This document shows positions 6,720 to 7,408 of a stretch of 7,408 bases of DNA, piece by piece. How positions within the stretch are numbered: position 1 is the stretch's first letter; each line of letters begins with the position of its first letter. The notes beneath the pieces were generated by a model. The model worked only from the letters and a program-made list of their open reading frames with translations, was not told the origin of the DNA and did not search any database. Position numbers and translations under genes: made by a program. Where the stretch lies: positions 1-7,408 of the forward strand of contig PTKB01000136.1 in NCBI GenBank assembly GCA_002937555.1, given 5' to 3'. The DNA comes from Alphaproteobacteria bacterium MarineAlpha10_Bin2 (lineage in GTDB: Bacteria > Pseudomonadota > Alphaproteobacteria > UBA828).

Positions 6720-6755
6720 CATTGACAGGGGCCGAATAACCCCTATATGTCAATG
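6720..6755. repeat. Inverted repeat spanning the metF promoter
   Basis: Outer arms CATTGACA (6720-6727) and TGTCAATG (6748-6755) are perfectly complementary. Inside them GGGG (6728-6731) faces CCCC (6740-6743) across the eight-base centre CCGAATAA. Only TATA (6744-6747) is unpaired on the right side. The left arm contains the -35 box and the right arm overlaps the -10 box of the metF promoter, so a dimeric regulator bound here would cover the promoter. It lies in the space between the divergent genes dusA and metF and could affect both. Confidence 0.6.
6722..6749 (+). promoter_or_regulatory. Sigma-70-type promoter of metF
   Basis: A consensus -35 box TTGACA (6722-6727) is followed after 16 bp by TATATG (6744-6749), four of six matches to the -10 consensus. 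Transcription would start near 6756. That puts the first base of the SAM-II-like aptamer within about ten bases of the transcript start, which is the arrangement expected for a riboswitch-controlled leader and supports both calls. Confidence 0.6.
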
Positions 6756-6761
6756 ACATCA

Positions 6762-6818
6762 AAGCGCCGATTTGAGCGACAGATTGCGGGCGCTATAGAA
6801 ATCCGGCTAAAGCGATGG
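6762..6818 (+). ncRNA. SAM-II-like riboswitch aptamer in the metF leader
   Basis: Stem P1 is AGCGCC (6763-6768) with GGCGCT (6789-6794). Its loop begins GATTTGA (6769-6775) and contains ATTGC (6783-6787) close to the P1 3' strand. After P1 come ATAGAAAT and then GCTAAAG (6806-6812). The order P1 / GAUUUnA / AUUGC / P1' / AAAU-N3-GCUAAA matches the SAM-II H-type pseudoknot as I know it from metA, metX and metC leaders of Alphaproteobacteria. The P2 pseudoknot helix is only partly traceable by eye, through wobble pairs between TTG..GG in the loop and TCCGG in the tail, plus GC at 6776-6777 with GC at 6812-6813. SAM binding would stabilise the pseudoknot and lower metF expression. Location between the metF promoter and a terminator agrees. 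No covariance search was possible. Confidence 0.7.
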
Positions 6819-6821
6819 GCG

Positions 6822-6854
6822 CCGCCCGGTGATAGCCGGAGCGGTTGTTTTTTT
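6822..6854 (+). terminator. Intrinsic terminator between the SAM-II-like aptamer and metF
   Basis: CCGC (6822-6825) plus CCGG (6826-6829) pair with CCGG (6836-6839) plus GCGG (6841-6844). The loop is TGATAG and there is one bulged A (6840). The tract TTGTTTTTTT (6845-6854) follows at once, a classic rho-independent layout. It ends 13 bases before the metF ATG, so it cannot serve an upstream gene (dusA runs the other way) and is best read as an attenuator, the expression platform of the riboswitch. GGCGCC (6818-6823) overlaps the foot of the stem and can pair with either P1 strand of the aptamer, a possible switching element. Confidence 0.7.
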
Positions 6855-6867
6855 GGATTGGTCCGAT

Positions 6868-7408
6868 ATGGCCGAATCAGATTCATTGTTCGAGCCTCCG
6901 CAGGCAGTTCCCGGCGACCGGCTGGGCGCGGCCGTGTGCGCGCCGGCGCTGAGCGACATTTCGGTCAGTTTCGAGTTTTTTCCGCCGACCAGCGACAAGA
7001 TCGCCGAACAACTGTGGAATGCGATTGTCCGCCTGGCGCCGCTCAAGCCGGAATTCGTCTCAGTGACCTACGGCGCCGGCGGCAGCACGCGCGAGCGCAC
7101 CTTCGATACCGTTGAGCGCATCATGAAAGATACCGATCTCACGCCGGCGGCGCATCTGACCTGCGTCGGCGATTCGCGCGGCGCGGTGGACGATGCCGCC
7201 CGGCGCTATTGGGATGCCGGCGTGCGCCATGTGGTGGCGCTGCGCGGCGACCCGCCCGAAGGCACCGATAAATTCGAGGCTGTGAAGGACGGCTATTCTT
7301 ATGCCGCCGACCTCGTCGAGGGGTTGCAGCGCGTCGCCGATTTTGAAATCAGCGTCGCCGCCTATCCCGAGATTCATCCCGAAGCCAAGAGTGCCGAGGC
7401 CGATCTCG
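6868..7408 (+). CDS. metF: 5,10-methylenetetrahydrofolate reductase MetF, N-terminal 180 residues
   Basis: The gene runs off the right edge; about 60% of the expected length (roughly 300 residues) is present. MetF uses FAD and NAD(P)H to reduce 5,10-methylene-THF to 5-methyl-THF, the methyl donor for methionine synthesis. Visible family blocks: SFEFFPP (34-40) with catalytic Glu36 (equivalent to E. coli Glu28), VSVTYGAGGS (64-73), HLTCVG (96-101), HVVALRGDPP (121-130) with Asp128 (E. coli Asp120) near the flavin, and SVAAYPEIHPEAKSAEADL at the edge. The (beta/alpha)8-barrel start is therefore intact. The ATG at 6868 begins MAESDSLFEP, about eight residues longer than E. coli MetF before SFEFFPP. 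Only a weak GGA lies ten bases upstream, which leaves translation efficiency modest. The leader carries a promoter, a SAM-II-like aptamer and a terminator, pointing to feedback control by SAM. Confidence 0.95.
   Translation, partial: MAESDSLFEPPQAVPGDRLGAAVCAPALSDISVSFEFFPPTSDKIAEQLWNAIVRLAPLKPEFVSVTYGAGGSTRERTFDTVERIMKDTDLTPAAHLTCVGDSRGAVDDAARRYWDAGVRHVVALRGDPPEGTDKFEAVKDGYSYAADLVEGLQRVADFEISVAAYPEIHPEAKSAEADL

Noticed and set aside
6747..7115. A 122-codon frame starting in the metF leader, considered as a leader peptide gene.
   Set aside because: It runs through the aptamer and terminator and then into metF out of frame, has no good ribosome binding site, and its sequence (Arg-rich, no Met run) does not look like a methionine leader peptide.

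Overview
The window looks like GC-rich chromosomal DNA of an alphaproteobacterium. The support is the GC-rich codon use, the close fit of the tRNA-dihydrouridine synthase to the DusA family and, most tellingly, a SAM-II-like riboswitch in front of metF, a class known mainly from Alphaproteobacteria. I see no mobile element, tRNA, rRNA or CRISPR array, and no broken gene; only the genes at the two edges are cut.

Layout from left to right. (1) 1-368, minus strand: the N-terminal part of a tetratricopeptide-repeat protein that runs off the left edge. (2) 369-482: a short gap with a GC-rich hairpin that may end the next operon. (3) 483-5577, minus strand: a compact three-gene operon read hyuA -> hyuB -> thiolase. 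The gaps are 25 and 12 bp, the two downstream genes have strong Shine-Dalgarno sequences, and the thiolase starts with GTG. HyuA and HyuB are the two subunits of a hydantoinase/5-oxoprolinase/ketone-carboxylase superfamily enzyme. The thiolase is very close to 3-oxoadipyl-CoA thiolase (PcaF/PaaJ). (4) 5578-5704: the operon's upstream region, with a perfect 18-bp palindrome that looks like a GntR-type operator. (5) 5705-6691, minus strand: dusA. (6) 6692-6867: a dense control region between the divergent genes dusA and metF. It holds a promoter with a consensus -35 box inside a near-perfect inverted repeat, then a SAM-II-like aptamer, then an intrinsic terminator hairpin with a T-tract. (7) 6868 to the right edge, plus strand: the first 180 codons of metF.

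How the parts work together. The hyuA-hyuB-thiolase operon is probably catabolic: an ATP-dependent amidohydrolase or carboxylase acts on an unknown substrate, and the carbon skeleton reaches a beta-ketoacyl-CoA that the thiolase cleaves to acetyl-CoA plus a shortened acyl-CoA. The substrate cannot be read from the sequence. On the metF side the promoter, aptamer, terminator and start codon follow each other within about 145 bp. That fits feedback control: SAM binding would favour termination and shut off synthesis of methyl-tetrahydrofolate, the methyl donor for methionine. The most notable elements are this metF leader and the palindromic operator of the hyu operon. The coding genes belong to known families, though the pairing of HyuAB with a PcaF-type thiolase is less usual.
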